Below the pieces are notes generated by a model that worked only from the letters and a program-made list of their open reading frames with translations, did not search any database and was not told where the DNA came from. Position numbers and translations under genes: made by a program. From contig OX104127.1 in NCBI GenBank assembly GCA_944470555.2, positions 142,556,786 through 142,620,785 on the forward strand: a stretch of DNA of 64,000 nucleotides, written 5' to 3'. Of this stretch, positions 1 through 11,442 are shown piece by piece. Within the stretch, counting starts at the first letter, position 1, and each line of letters begins with the position of its first letter. Origin of the DNA: Heterobilharzia americana (taxonomy: Eukaryota; Platyhelminthes; Trematoda; Strigeidida; Schistosomatidae).

Positions 1-1562
1 TAAATCCCCCAACGAAAATGGAAGTCGTGAACGCCATAAGGCTACTGAAATGCGGGAAAGCAGCAGGACCAGATGGAATACCGCCAGAAGCACTGAGAAC
101 AGATGCAGAGACAACAGCTAACATGCTCACACCACTATTGCAGAAGGTGTGGAAGGAAGAGAAGGTACCTGACGATTGGAAGAAGGGTTACCTTGTCAAA
201 CTGCCGAAGAAGGGAGACCTCAGTGCTTGCAAGAACTGGCGCGGAATCACTCTCCTGTCCACCTCAAGTAAAATATTAAGCCGCATCATCCTGGAGAGGC
301 TTAAAGATGCACTGGATTCAAAACTACGACTGGAACTGGCTGGCTGGATGCAGGAAGTACAAATCATGTGCAGACCAAATTGCAACGCTTCACATCATCA
401 TAGAACAGAGCATAGAATGGCAATCAGCTCTCTGCCTCAACTTCATCGACTTTGAGAAGGCCTTTGACAACGTCGACCGAGAAGTAATTTGGAAACTGCT
501 TCAATACTACGGAGTACCGCAAACCTTTATCCGCCTCATTCAACAACTATATGAAGATGCCACATGCCAAGTAATTCACAATGGGAAGCTCAGTGATGCT
601 TTTGAAGTGAAGACAGGAGTGAAACAAGATTGCCTACTATCCCCCATGATATTCCTGATTGTGGTGGACTGGATCATGCAGCAAACAGTAGGCAGCGAGA
701 AGAGGGGGATACGCTGGACGACGGAAAAGAACCTAGAAGACTTGGATTTCGCCCGATGACTTGTGCCTAATGTCACATAAACTTGAAGATCTGCAGGCAA
801 AAACTAACAAGTTGATAGAAGAGGCAGCTAAGACGGGACTTCAGGTGAATATAGAGAAGACAGAAGTGATGAAGATACCGCACCACCACCATCAACAGCA
901 ACAACAAACTCCAATCACCGTCAACGGGAGAAACTTGAAGGAAGTAACCTCCTTCACTTATCTAGGAAGCATTGTTTCAACTACAGGCGGGACGGACGAG
1001 GACGTCAAAGTCAGAATCGGAAAAGCAAGACAGGTGTTCATTAGCCTGAAACCAGTGTGGAGATCTTCTGCACTCAGCATGCGGAACACGATACGGATTT
1101 ACAACACCAACGTCAAGTCAGTGCTCTTGTATGGTTCAGAGACTTGGCGCGTCACGAAAGGTATTTCCAATAAACTACAGACATTCATCAACAACTGCTT
1201 ACGCTCGCTACTGGAGATCAGATGGGCCAGAATAAAGAATAAGCAACAAGGAGCTCTGGGAACGAACCAACCAACAACCTATCACGCAACAAATATGCAG
1301 AAGGAAGTGGAGATGGATTGGGCATGCACTGAGAAGGCCGATTGGGGACATCACGCGTCAGGCCAGTTGCTCGAGTGGAATCCCCATGGGAAACGACGAG
1401 TTGGGTGTCCGAGGTGAGGGTGACATGGAGGAGGTCGTGCGAGGAGGAAATGAGAGCTTGTGGGCTGTCGTGGAGCCAGGTTCAAAAGATCTCAGAGAAC
1501 AGAGGTCAGTGGAGGCGTGCTACTGCAGCCCTATGTTCCACTAGGAACCCAAGGGACTAATA
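1..1562 (+). mobile_element. RTE-like LINE copy, 3' half, cut by window edge
   Basis: This is the 3' half of an RTE-like non-LTR retrotransposon; it continues beyond the left edge. Base 1 aligns with about position 39910 of the near-complete copy at 38255-41470, and identity stays high to the end. Reverse transcriptase motifs are readable: the palm motif A block FIDFEKAFD near 450, then a motif B block (VKQDCLLSP, normally QG) near 620-640. The catalytic FADD box near 750 is broken by one extra C, which shifts the frame, and another frame change lies near 330. The C-terminal part to LCSTRNPRD is intact to 1560, followed by a short TAA-type tail. The element would encode endonuclease plus reverse transcriptase for target-primed integration, but this copy is dead. 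Clade assignment rests on motif resemblance and the TAA tail, not on a search. Confidence 0.9.
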
Positions 1563-1795
1563 ATAATTTTTTGTCAGAGATAACTTAGACATTTACTAAA
1601 ATTAGTTTTACTACTGAATTATTAGTTAGTAGGCAAAAATAATGAGGATAATATTTCAAAAAGTCGATGCAAATTTTATGCTGGTTGAATATGTTACTAT
1701 TAAAATCTTTGTATTATAGCTCAAGTAAATCTAAATTTAAATTCCATTGATGAATAATTAATTATAATTTTTATTTTCCAAAAAGGTATGTAAAT

Positions 1796-4700
1796 ACACA
1801 CTATTAATTCTCTTGTTATTTGACAGCCTGCTTGAACTCTGGACTACCGTTTTCTATCATCGAGTATATTGCATCAAATTTCTTATTTCTGTATTGTTTT
1901 AATCGTTTAATTATGTCAACCAATCGTATTGTATATTCTCGCACGTTTTTAAAATCATTACAACCTATCGCTTCGCAAGTTGATAGGAAATTTAAGAAGA
2001 AGCACCACGGTGGATGGCAACGAGCTCTGAAGCGTATGACCATAGATCAAATGACTATTCCGGAAATACTTAGCACAAACTGCAGGTCGTTGCCGAATAA
2101 AGTTGATTACCTTCAGTCACTCTTGTCCACAAATGTTTATCGAAACACGGGTGTAATAATGCTGCAGGAAACATGGCTTCATAATCTGTATGATGATGAC
2201 TTAGTCTGCTTAGATGGTTTCAAATTATTTCGACAAGATCGAAGCTTTTCGAAGAAGAAATGTGGTGGTGGTGTAGCAACATTTATTAGTACTAACTGGT
2301 CGTCCTCCAACTATGTATGCTTCTGCTTCTCTAACGAAAAAATTGAGTGCATTACCATCAAATGTCGTCCCAAACATTTGAGCAAATACAAATACATATA
2401 TATCACAAACATGTATGTCACACCTGACTGCAGTTTCTCAGATTTGTCAACTTTTGCTGATAAATTCACTGAATTTGCTGCTCCGGTTCTGGGAAACTCC
2501 TTGTCTATTGTCTGTGGTGATTTTAACTCATGTGACTACAGTTTTCTATTATCATTGGGTCATAAAAATATGGTTAACTTTTCCACTCGTCTTGACAACA
2601 CCTTAGACTTTGCATTTACAAATGAACCTGGCATATATGAAGCCCGTAAACGGGCTCCACTGCTAATTCCGACCACTGTATCGTTCGTGTTTTGCCTAAA
2701 GTGTACGGAAAATTATACAAGAAAGCTTTTGCATACCTTTCAAGGAAAGTTCAATACAGATGCTATTCACAAGAAAATATATTACGTTTGAGAAGCATGC
2801 TTATAGAAACGGACTGGGATATATTTGCTGATGAAGTTTTAGACAACACTATTACCAATATCACAAGCTATCTCAGATTCTGTCTCGATATCTGCTGCCC
2901 TACTGAAACAATTTACATGAGATTTGACAGACTTTCCTCTCCTCATCTCAAGAGGCTTCGGAGAGAAAAGGAAAGGTTGTATAAGGCGAGAGATCACCCT
3001 GGCGTTAAAAGGCTTAACTGCCTAATTAAGTCTGAAATACAACGTCTGAATACTATATACAACGAGAAGTTCTTATCGTGTAAGAACTCTTCCAATATAT
3101 GGAAATTATTTAAAGAGCTTACTGGTAAAAAACAGATGACAACACAAACTCGTTCGGATGTCTGCGCATTAAACAAGTCATTTATACGTCGGCAAGCTAA
3201 TTTCACCCTTCCTAATGTGCAAAATCAAGTGGATAGCTGCTTTCCAGGTTTCAATACAAATGATGTATTTAAATGTCTAAAGTCTTTGAATCCCTCCCAA
3301 AGCTTAGGTCCTGATGGTGTTTCTAGTATCATATTTAGAAAATGTGCAGATATTTTGTGTCATCCACTTACAGATATCTTCAATGTATCGTTCTCTAAAA
3401 ACATAATACCCACTGCTTGGAAGCAGATAAAAATTGTACCTGTGCCTAAGCCATCTTCTGGATCAGATGTTACTTTTCGACCCATCGCTATAACTTCCCC
3501 TTTTCTGAAGACAATGGAGAAATTACTTCTGCTTGTGATTGAGCCTTCATTGATGGCCTTCAGAGATCCAAAACAGTTTGCTTACAAACACCGGAGGAGT
3601 ACTTTAGATGCAGCTACTGTCTTGCATCATAATATTGTTTCTAGTCTCGACAAAGGTGTTAAGTATGTCCGTTGTGCCTTTTTGGATTACTCATCAGCCT
3701 TTGACTCTGTTCCTAGACCACTTTTGTTAAATAAGCTTGCCATAGCTCACACTGATCCATGGGTTACAAAATGGCTGCATTCTTATTTTTCTGAAAGGAA
3801 ACAGTACACTATTCATAAAGGGATGCGCTCCACTTCATTGCTTACTGAAGCTGGTGTGCCTCAAGGTGCTGTACTTTCTCCTTTTCTGTTTTCCTTTTTT
3901 TGCACGATTTGCCTTATTCTGTTGAAACTAATTTTATCAAGTATGCTGACGAGCTTTCTATTCCAGTAAACTCTTCTTTGGATTGCTCGAAATTAAATGA
4001 ATTCTTGTCTGAAGTTGGTAAATGGTCTCTCTCAAATGGTCTCAAACTAAACCCCTCTAAATGTCAGACCGTTAATTTTAGCCTCAGGCGTAAACAAGAC
4101 TTATGTGAGCTGCTTAAATCTCATGACGCCTGCTGCATCAATGGTATTTCTGCAGAAAGTAAATCGAGTGTGAACTATCTTGGGTTGCATTTTACTTCTG
4201 ACCTTTGTTGGTCGTCCCATATTTTATTGACTTGTAAAAAAATCTTTCGTTTAACTTATTACGTAAAGAAATTGAGGCTTTCTGGTATAACTCAACTGCT
4301 TCTTTTACAATTTATTAATTCCTGCATTTTACCTATTCTTCTATATTGTTCCCCATTAATCTTTCCTGGTCTTCTTAAAAAGGACTATGTTATGTTGCGT
4401 AGGGCTTTGAAGACCGTCAGCAGGGTGAGTGGTGTGTCTCTGGCTCAACTGATTAACACTGTAGTTGATCGACATATAAATTCCTGCAAGCTACTAGCTA
4501 CAGAAATTTTAACTGACAGTGAGCATCCACTTCATTTACAGCTCTCTCCATGTATCTCCTCAGGGAGGACAAGGAGAAACTACATAAGACTGTATGCTCG
4601 TACAGCTAAGTATAAGAATTCGACTGTACCTTACCTTGCACGTATATTTTGTGAGGAAAAAAGTGTTAGAACAGAAATCACACATCAACTTTGTGACAGT

Positions 4701-4925
4701 TAAAAATCTCATTTCAATAATTTAACTTACAATGCAAAATTTTCTCGTTTTTAATATTCTTCACATAACTTAAATTTTTATAATAAAACAATTCGAAAGG
4801 CTGCAAAGTAGTATGTGTATACTTATATTTTGTTGTTATTGCAATATATATTACGCTGAGAATTCCAAATTGTACCACAAATTGTTTGGAATAAAGTGAA
4901 TTATTATTATTGTTATTATTATTAG
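1796..4925 (+). mobile_element. CR1/jockey-like LINE, nearly complete ORF2
   Basis: This is a second, unrelated non-LTR retrotransposon that sits just downstream of the RTE copy. It holds an APE-type endonuclease, a linker, a reverse transcriptase and a short 3' UTR that ends in an ATT-rich tail around 4895-4925, a common feature of CR1/L2-type elements. The coding region is broken by two frameshifts (near 2650 and 3900). The 5' boundary is uncertain: recognisable endonuclease starts about 2062, and 1796-2060 could be 5' UTR, ORF1 remnant or flank. No target duplication was found. It resembles schistosome SR1/Perere-type elements in motif order; the family name is inference. Confidence 0.82.
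2062..4703 (+). pseudogene. Endonuclease-reverse transcriptase of the CR1-like LINE, frameshifted
   Basis: The protein would nick target DNA and reverse transcribe the element RNA. Three reading frames must be chained: to about 2650, then 2692-3969, then 3900-4703. Endonuclease motifs are visible: NCRSLPNKVD at the start, QETWL near 2170, and CGDFN near 2510. The SDH catalytic triplet near 2665 is present only in the shifted frame that leads into the second segment. Reverse transcriptase palm motifs are FLDYSSAFDS near 3680-3710 (motif A) and PQGAVLSP near 3860 (motif B). Motif C reads KYADE near 3940 instead of the expected YADD, a loss of a catalytic aspartate. Two frameshifts plus that substitution make this a pseudogene. 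Confidence 0.85.
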
Positions 4926-5020
4926 TGGTAGTAAACAGTGTAGTCCATTTTATAGACGATAATTTGAATGTACTTACTACTCAGTAGGTGATTCAGCTTC
5001 CATTATGCTCGAATCTCATG

Positions 5021-6287
5021 TATTATTATTTGTCCCTCAGGGATTTAGTAGCACACCTCCATTTCACTCTCTTCTCTGCAATCTTTTCAACCTGGCTACA
5101 CCAATGCCCACAAGCTCTCATTTCCTCCTCGCACGATCTCCTCCATGTCACCCTCACCTCAGGCACCCAACTCGTTGTTTCCTATTTCGGTTCCACTCCA
5201 CGACCTGGCCTGACGTGTGATGTCCCCAGTCGACCTTCTCAGTAAATGCTCAATCCATCTACACTTCCTTCCAATGCATATTTGTTGAGTGATAGGTTCT
5301 TGCTTAGTTGGTTCGTTGCCAGCCAGCCAGCCAGAGTTCCTTGTTGCTTTTTCTTATTATTCTAACCAGCTGAGCTTCAGTAACGAGCCAGTGTAGACGG
5401 CAATTGTCGATGAATATCTCTAGCTTCTTGGAAATCCCTTTCGTAAAGCACCAAGTCTCTGAACCATACAGAAGCACTGACTTCACTGAATTAGTGTTGA
5501 AAATCCCGATGCTGTTCACGCTTTATGCTGAGTGCAGTTCAGTGCAGTAGATCTCCACACTGGTTTCAGGTTAATGAACTCCTGTCTTGCTGTCTTTCTG
5601 ATCCTGACTGCTTTGACGTCCTCATCTATGCCTGTGCCACCTGTAGTTGAAACGGTGCTGCCTTGGCTGGTAGGTGAAAGAGACCGCCTTCTTTTATTTT
5701 CTCCCGTTGGTTGTTATTGGAGCTTGTTGATGTTGGTGGTGTTGTTGGTTTGGCATCGTCATCACCTCTGTCTTCTCTACCTTCACTTGAAGTCCTGTTT
5801 TCGCTGCCCTGTCTCTTCTGTCAACTTGTTAGTTTTCGCCTGTAGATTTTCAAGTTTGTGTGACATTAGTGTTGAAGCAGTCGCCAAATTACTTCTCGGT
5901 CGACTCTGTCAAAAGTCTTTTCAAAGTCAATGAAGTTGAGGTAGAGAGTTGACTGCCATTCTATGCTCTGCTCTATGATGATGCGTACCGTAGCGTTGCA
6001 ATTTGGTCCTCATATGATTTGTACTTCTTGAATCCAGTCAACCAGCCTGTTCTGGTCGTAGTTTTGAATCCAGCGCATCCTTTAGTCATTATAGGATGAT
6101 GCGGTATAATATTTTGATTGGTGTGGATAGGGATGGAGCATGATTCCTCACCAGTTTTTGCAAACACTTCGGTCTCCCTTCTTCGGGAGTTTGACAAGGT
6201 AGCCTTTCTTCCAATCACCTGGCAGGTACCTTTCCTTCCTTCCAGACCTTCTGCAGTAGTGGTGTGAGTATATTTGCTGTTGTCTCT
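5021..6287 (-). mobile_element. RTE-like LINE copy, internally deleted
   Basis: Read on the minus strand, this is the 3' half of the RTE-like family. The TAA tail is at the low-coordinate end (5021-5030, seen as TATTATTATT) and the 5' truncation lies near 6287. Peptide blocks such as SVLLYGSETWCFTKGISKKL (near 5440) match the C-terminal region of the 38255-41470 copy. Compared with the sister copy at 24744-25972, which is very similar up to about 25615, this copy lacks roughly 300 bp around the catalytic box: sequence jumps near 5872 from the region after the FADD box directly to the region between palm motifs A and B. No clear target duplication was seen. Confidence 0.85.
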
Positions 6288-8235
6288 ACGCCTGTACTCC
6301 AACGTAAGAGTGTATACAAGTCAAGAAGAAAGATATCTAATTTGCATAAACATTCACTGTCCACAGCAAGAAAACCTGTAATTCCATACAGTAGATATCC
6401 CTTCATTCATATGATCTAAAACGATTTTAACACAATTTCCTAACTTATTTTGTTCTCTCAACATGAATAACATTCTATCAAGCTATTATTCTTCAAATTA
6501 TCCTTCCTACTTTATTTCATTCTATGATCATAAACAATTTCCTGTTGTTTTATCAAGCTATCTCAATTTATAGCACTACCTACGCCGTATAAACGTTTAG
6601 ATGGTCAATCATTTTGACTTGAATTCCTGTAATAATAATTGATTCTATCATTAACGTTCACACAAGACTTTTTTGAACTGACTTTCTCAGTTGTATAATA
6701 TGATTAATAAACTATCAGGCTAAATTTCAGTGTTGTTAATGCATAATTTCTCAGTATGTACATATACTTGTAGGACCTGAATCAGAAGTTATGGGGAATA
6801 ATATTCTTTGTTCACTCAAATGGCTTTTGACTTAAAATGGTTGCATAAATTTTGTTTAACCACGTTAGTTGTGTAAGTTTATCATACATTCACAATGAGT
6901 GAAGGACCAGTTGGCACATTAACGAAAGAGATGATGGAATACTGTAACTGATAACAGCTGCCTTAATGTTACCAACTACTTGTTAGAAACGACAAAATTG
7001 GATCTATCATCAATTCGATATTACCTTTCTCTGATCCAAAAAGAAGCATTTTCATGAGAACAGATTTAATCTCGGAACTTTATCATCAGCAATGTAAAGG
7101 ACATTTAGGTTACTGGTGAACCATATCCTTGATATTACTGCCTTGGAAGTTATCATGGTTAGTCTGTCTAATACTTCTTTATTCAGGAATACGAACAACT
7201 TACTGGTGGGGAACGTTTTCAATCGACTTGAACTTTTGTTTCGCACTCTCACACTACTCTTAAATTGTGAGTAGTTAAAAGTATTTTACAAAAGTTACAC
7301 AAAACTACTAAATTATTTAAACCTAGTTGCTTCTCAGTTTATGCCGAAATTCCTTTAGCAGTCAACTTTGTTTCTCAGTACTTGAGAAGATAATAAGTGG
7401 AATATTGTGTAGACATATCAGTACACAAACTTTTTCATGGTATTAGCAGCATTGCCGTAAGAATATCAGCAGTGCACTGGAAAATAATTCTAGGGTATAG
7501 TAAAACCAAATTACTTTCCCATTTTAATCTATACCCTATTTATCTCTTTTGTCTGTAGTACATTTATATGGCCGGAAATAGTGAAATGATCATTCACTCA
7601 CTGTTCAGTGTAGCATGAAAACCTCGTAGAACCAATAATAAGCTATACAATGGTTGTTTTGTATTTTAGAGTTTTAAAGATAAATAAGGAGAATAATTAT
7701 TGATAAAAAAACTAGAGAACTTAGGAACAATAATGATTTATATATCTAAGCAGGATGATCAGTTTTTGTTTCCGCCCAAATCACAACGATGTATATACTA
7801 TGTTAGTCTAATAATCAAATTTTTCTGTAGTAAAAAACCCCATTGTAAACTGAATAAAGCTTATTTTCCTTGGCCTAGTCTCTAAAATGCCTCATAGATG
7901 TCTGATGAAGCGAAGTTCCAGAGTGATAGAAGACACTGTGCTTTGTTTTTTAATCCTTGTTAAAATTCATACTTACCACTATCATGAATCAACCCTCAGA
8001 CTACTCATAACTTTTCATTCCATGATGCTATTTACGTGAGTATATCAGTTCTAACATACATATACATCTCTATGCAGACGAAAACGTTGACAGTCATTGT
8101 GTCACCCTTACGAACTACTTTTATTAAGATATATGCACAAGGTGGTGGTGTGGCGGGGAGGGGACAGACTAACTCATATGGGAATCAAACTCCCAGTCAT
8201 ACGGTAAAGTGTGATGAAGACTACAGGTTAGCCAC
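6288..8235. other. AT-rich stretch without recognised genes
   Basis: I see no credible coding region, RNA gene or repeat boundary here. Open frames are short (under 70 codons) and have no recognisable motifs. The composition is AT-rich, typical of the intronic or intergenic background of this window. Confidence 0.5.
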
Positions 8236-8345
8236 TTTTACAAACCTCGTCTATCGTAAACGACAATTTTGTGGAATCCAGGATATGCGTTTTGTCCTAC
8301 TTAAGACTTGTCAGCTGGATGCACCTACCACCCATTGAACGATGT
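8236..8345 (-). mobile_element. SM-alpha-like SINE fragment (family 1) with ribozyme region
   Basis: This is an antisense fragment of the tRNA/hammerhead SINE family 1. The ribozyme segment and the CTGGATTCC flank are recognisable by comparison with copies at 34195, 43440 and 45905. The tRNA-like head is not convincing in this copy. Confidence 0.7.
8273..8325 (-). ncRNA. Degenerate hammerhead ribozyme, family 1
   Basis: On the minus strand, stem I pairs ATCCAG with CTGGAT perfectly. The core reads CTGACAA, so G8 of the required CTGANGA is changed to A. Stem II (GTCTT/TAGGAC) is largely paired. The conserved GAAA is AAAA, and an ATC cleavage triplet lies just before stem I. Two core changes predict little or no activity. 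Confidence 0.6.
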
Positions 8346-8649
8346 TGTTCCTTTCAAGACTTAAACATAACATCTAACATACTTTGTTAAAAGGGTTACT
8401 TTAATATATTTGATTTTCAAAAATATGAAGAATGATAAGTATTTATAATGATTATCGATATATTTCTACACAGAATAACTCAAGTTGAAAAAAATGTGAG
8501 TAAAAATTATTGATTTATGCGAATTTAATGCATTGAAATGAAAGAAAACAACTGCAGTTAGTCTTGTCACCATGGTACGAATACTAAGAACTTGAATGTT
8601 TCAACAGGCATTTATTGATATACATGTAGTTCTCCTTTGTTTTATTGGG

Positions 8650-8885
8650 TCGAATTCTTCGCCCTCTATTGACATATGGGCCCCTATGTGTATGCCTCAA
8701 CACCAATTATGTTAATTTGGTTGGTTGTAGCTAGCAGAGTAACCCAGTACGCGTTTCGTCCAAGTTGGGACTCGTTTCCTGGATGTACCTACACCTTAGT
8801 GCGGCGTGGTGTCCCACTGTGACTCGAACCTCTTACCCATCGCTTTAATCACCAAGGCGTTCTCCACTATGTCATGGCGACATGA
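8650..8885 (-). mobile_element. SM-alpha-like SINE (family 1), near full length
   Basis: The minus-strand order is a tRNA-like head, then the ribozyme region, then the conserved tail. The head has a B-box-like GGTTCGAGTC at about 8821-8830 and a TTAAAGCG anticodon-arm region. The ribozyme region lies near 8738-8790, with stem I strand CATCCAG and GGACGAAACGCG intact but the core mutated to GGAAACGA. The tail has the GGCCCATATGTCAATAG block near 8665-8685. Such elements are transcribed by RNA polymerase III from internal boxes in known tRNA-derived SINEs; that is family knowledge, not shown here. Confidence 0.75.
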
Positions 8886-8960
8886 CAAGTCTTGTCGCAA
8901 ATAGGACGAAGCGCGCGTCCTGGATTCTTCCGTTAGCCATAACCAGCCAAATTTACATAA
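8884..8960 (+). mobile_element. SM-alpha-like SINE 3' part, inverted next to the previous copy
   Basis: A plus-strand piece of family 1 abuts the minus-strand copy head to head. It keeps AATAGGACGAAGCGCGCGTC and the stem I strand CTGGATTC, that is, a good GTC cleavage triplet and stem III. The CTGATGA core is lost (ACAAGTCTTGTCG). Confidence 0.65.
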
Positions 8961-9210
8961 TTAAATCCCAATAGGTAGTTCCAATTTCATGTAATTCAGT
9001 GGAACCAAGATGAATGTAATGCAAAGCTTACTGTCGTGTATACCACTAAGATTTCAGTACGATTGTATATCCATACTGGTTTCATTCATTGTCTACAAAT
9101 CTGCATACGTAATTGAATAGGATTTTTTGACGTACACAACAAACAACCTACTACCAGACCCACTACATATATGTGTAATGCATTTTGAGATGAATGGGGA
9201 TTTTTAATTT

Positions 9211-9614
9211 TAGAGGTAGTATTCATCATAGACTGGCATAAGTTGGGGAACCATTGAGGACCTGGGAGCACTGGATAGCTGTTCCGTCTTAGTATTCGAC
9301 CCCCCAGCAGTACGCACCCACCACCCGATTAGGGAGGAACTCAGGACCTTCAGGCTTCAAGGCGAACGCGTTAACCATTCAGCCACCGGGTCAGTTTTCA
9401 GTGGTCCACAATTTCCAACTTCTGTCAATTCACGACATAGCGTGACTATCACCCAAGGTCTTCAGTTAGCTGGTGGAAATTGTAAACCACCCCTAGTCAG
9501 GCCGTGAATGTGCACTGCTGAGGAGTCCTGTACTAGGATGAAACAGCTGTCCGATCCTCCCAGATTTTCAACGGTCCCCTAAATGATGTCAGTCCATCAT
9601 GAATACTACCTCTA
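9211..9614. mobile_element. Family 2 tRNA/hammerhead element with terminal inverted repeats
   Basis: The ends are inverted copies of about 65 bp: AGAGGTAGTATTCAT at 9212 and its complement ending near 9612. Inside the left half lies an antisense tRNA-like head (9330-9400: reversed B-box-like block, then GCGTTAACCATTCAGCCAC, the reverse of a tRNA D-arm). The right half carries a plus-strand hammerhead at 9512-9560. The whole can fold back on itself. Several relatives occur in the window (for example 36675, 43125, 49730, 52110, 54828 and 57337). Confidence 0.7.
9512..9560 (+). ncRNA. Hammerhead ribozyme, family 2, near-complete core
   Basis: All core elements are readable: CTGAGGA at 9518-9524, where position 7 is the unconstrained base of CUGANGA. 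Stem II is GTCC with GGAT (one G-U pair), followed by GAAA, a short stem III in ACAGCTGT, and a GTC cleavage triplet. Stem I is damaged: CACTG on the left faces CGATC instead of CAGTG. Ribozyme identity is strongly supported by comparison with other copies; activity of this copy is doubtful. Confidence 0.65.
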
Positions 9615-9689
9615 ACATATATGTGTACTTCTCAGCATGATGATTCTACTGAAATACTATGCAATGCCTGCCAGTATAAACTGGTCTAT

Positions 9690-9885
9690 GCGACTGATTG
9701 CATATCATTGATGAATGTCTGCGGTTTGTTAGAAATGTTTTTCGTAACGCTCCAAGTATCTCAACCATCACATAGAAGCACTGACTTAATTGGCAGGCAT
9801 TAGTGTTGAAAATCGGTATCTTGTTGTTTATGGTGAGTGCAGTAGATCTCCACACTGACTCAGGTTAATGAACGCCATCGGCTGA
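9690..9885 (-). mobile_element. RTE-like LINE fragment
   Basis: A short antisense fragment of the RTE-like family. It covers the region encoding the block before and around SVLLYGSETW to WRSTAL (see 1060-1200). It is closest to the 20889-22243 copy, sharing the GTCTGTGGTTTGTTGGAAAT-like stretch and the AAAATCGGTATCTTGTTG variant. Both ends are truncated. Confidence 0.75.
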
Positions 9886-9951
9886 TATAACAGATCCTAA
9901 TAATTTCATGAATACACCTCCAAATTTATATTAGGTCAATGCCTCCAAGTA

Positions 9952-10467
9952 GGGTGATCTGAAAGGCCACGTTAGCAACTGCTGAGATAGCCAATTACAT
10001 TCCTTTATTTCATGGAAAAGTACTTTCCAAGGCGACATACCGAAGCCTGATTGGTCATTTCGGCAGTTGTTAGGGTGGCCTTTAAAGTCACTTTCCAATT
10101 CCAAGTATAAGACAAAAGGTTAACTTTCTTTATTCGTGTACAAATCATATAAGTTACTTAGGCAGTGACTTTAAAGGCCACCGTAGCAACTGATAGGACA
10201 ATCAATTACATTACTTTATTTTATAGAAAAGTACATTCCCAGGGGAAATAGCTAAAATTGATCGGTCTATTCAGCAGTTCCTAGAGTGGCCTTTAAAGTT
10301 GCCTATGGAGTCACTAGATAAGATTGGGTGACTTTAAAGGCCACCCTAGTAACGATCAAAATAACCAATTAGGTTTCTTCACTTTGGCTGGATAGGCACA
10401 TTTCCATAAAATATTGAAGTCTGATTGGCTAGTACAGTAGTTACCAGGGCTGCCTTTAAAGTTACCT
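9952..10467. repeat. Cluster of three MITE-like terminal-inverted-repeat units
   Basis: There are three units of about 140-148 bp at 9952-10092, 10158-10305 and 10327-10467. Each begins with a version of GGTGACTTTAAAGGCCACC followed by CTAGCAACT, and ends with its reverse complement (AGTTGTTAGGGTGGCCTTTA and relatives). The interiors share the motif pattern CCAATTA.. and a TTTCC block but have diverged. No open frame is present. The terminal repeats of about 25-30 bp with non-coding interiors fit MITEs of a DNA transposon; the superfamily was not determined and no target duplication was clear. Confidence 0.75.
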
Positions 10468-10959
10468 ATTTTATCTCCAAAATAACTGCATATTACATCT
10501 TTGATTGGTGTAAGACCATTGTCTGTATCCACCATGTTACCATGTAAGTGTTATGTAGCGTCATTGATGTAAGTTGTCATTATTCTATTCAAACAATAGG
10601 TGAAATAACTTTGAGCGCAATTTCGGTTCATCTCTTAATTTATTGTAATAGTTTTAATCGAAGGTGTCATATAAAGCCACAGTGGCAACATGATGGATAT
10701 CAGAAGTGGTGTCATATCGGCATGGTAATTTAAGCTAAGAACATTATAAAACAGTCATTCACATACTTATCACATAAATAGTTTGTGTTGACAATAGCAA
10801 CCAGTAGAAGTGACTGACTCAATTGCGTCTATATATAAAAAAAGACATAATCACTTCCTAAATAACTTATTACACTGCAATGCAAATTACATAAATTATG
10901 TTACTAAACAAAAAACAGAGGTCGAGCAGCGGGAGATTTTAAGTATCATTACAACACTT

Positions 10960-11155
10960 GATACCCATTGCACAAGAGGTGGTTATCATGCTTGGGTGGT
11001 TTAGTGGATAGCACTCTTGCGTTTGAAGCAAAGGGTACTGGGTCCAAGCCCCTGGTGGGAACGATATCACTCACTGGGGTGCAGGTATATTCAGCTGGTG
11101 AGTCCCAAATAGGACGAAATACGCATCTTGGATTTTTCTGTTAGTCATCAAGATC
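10960..11155 (+). mobile_element. SM-alpha-like SINE (family 1), head plus ribozyme
   Basis: The tRNA-like head has an A-box-like TGGTTTAGTGGATAGCACTC at 10997-11016 and a B-box-like GGGTCCAAGCCCC near 11040. It is followed by the conserved ATATCACTCACTGGGGTGCAGG spacer and a degenerate hammerhead at 11085-11137 (core CTGGTGA, stem II GTCCCAAATAGGAC intact, then GAAA). The preceding CCATTGCACAAGAGGTGGTT also recurs at about 61320. Confidence 0.72.
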
Positions 11156-11315
11156 AATAAAGCATTCGAGTTACATACAGCATTAACCGATTTAATCAGT
11201 AAATTTAGAAGAAAAAAAATTGGTGTCATTAAATTTTTAAAAATAAATTATTAAAGGACATACAGTACATTTTTAAAGGCAAATATTTTCCATATGGGAA
11301 TGATCTTACTATCTG

Positions 11316-11392
11316 AATATTCCATTGCATTATATGATGAATGTATTCCATTCAAAAAAATTTAAATTTATCGATCGACAAGAATGTGCTGA

Positions 11393-11442
<50 letters not shown>

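Noticed and set aside
5532..5933. Plus-strand 133-codon frame (and the similar 25283-25696)
   Set aside because: Antisense shadow of the RTE-like coding region; shared between copies only because the DNA is repeated.
7895..7935. Lone CTGATGAAGCGAA sequence as a hammerhead core
   Set aside because: No stem II, no stem I partner and no NUH triplet nearby; chance match.
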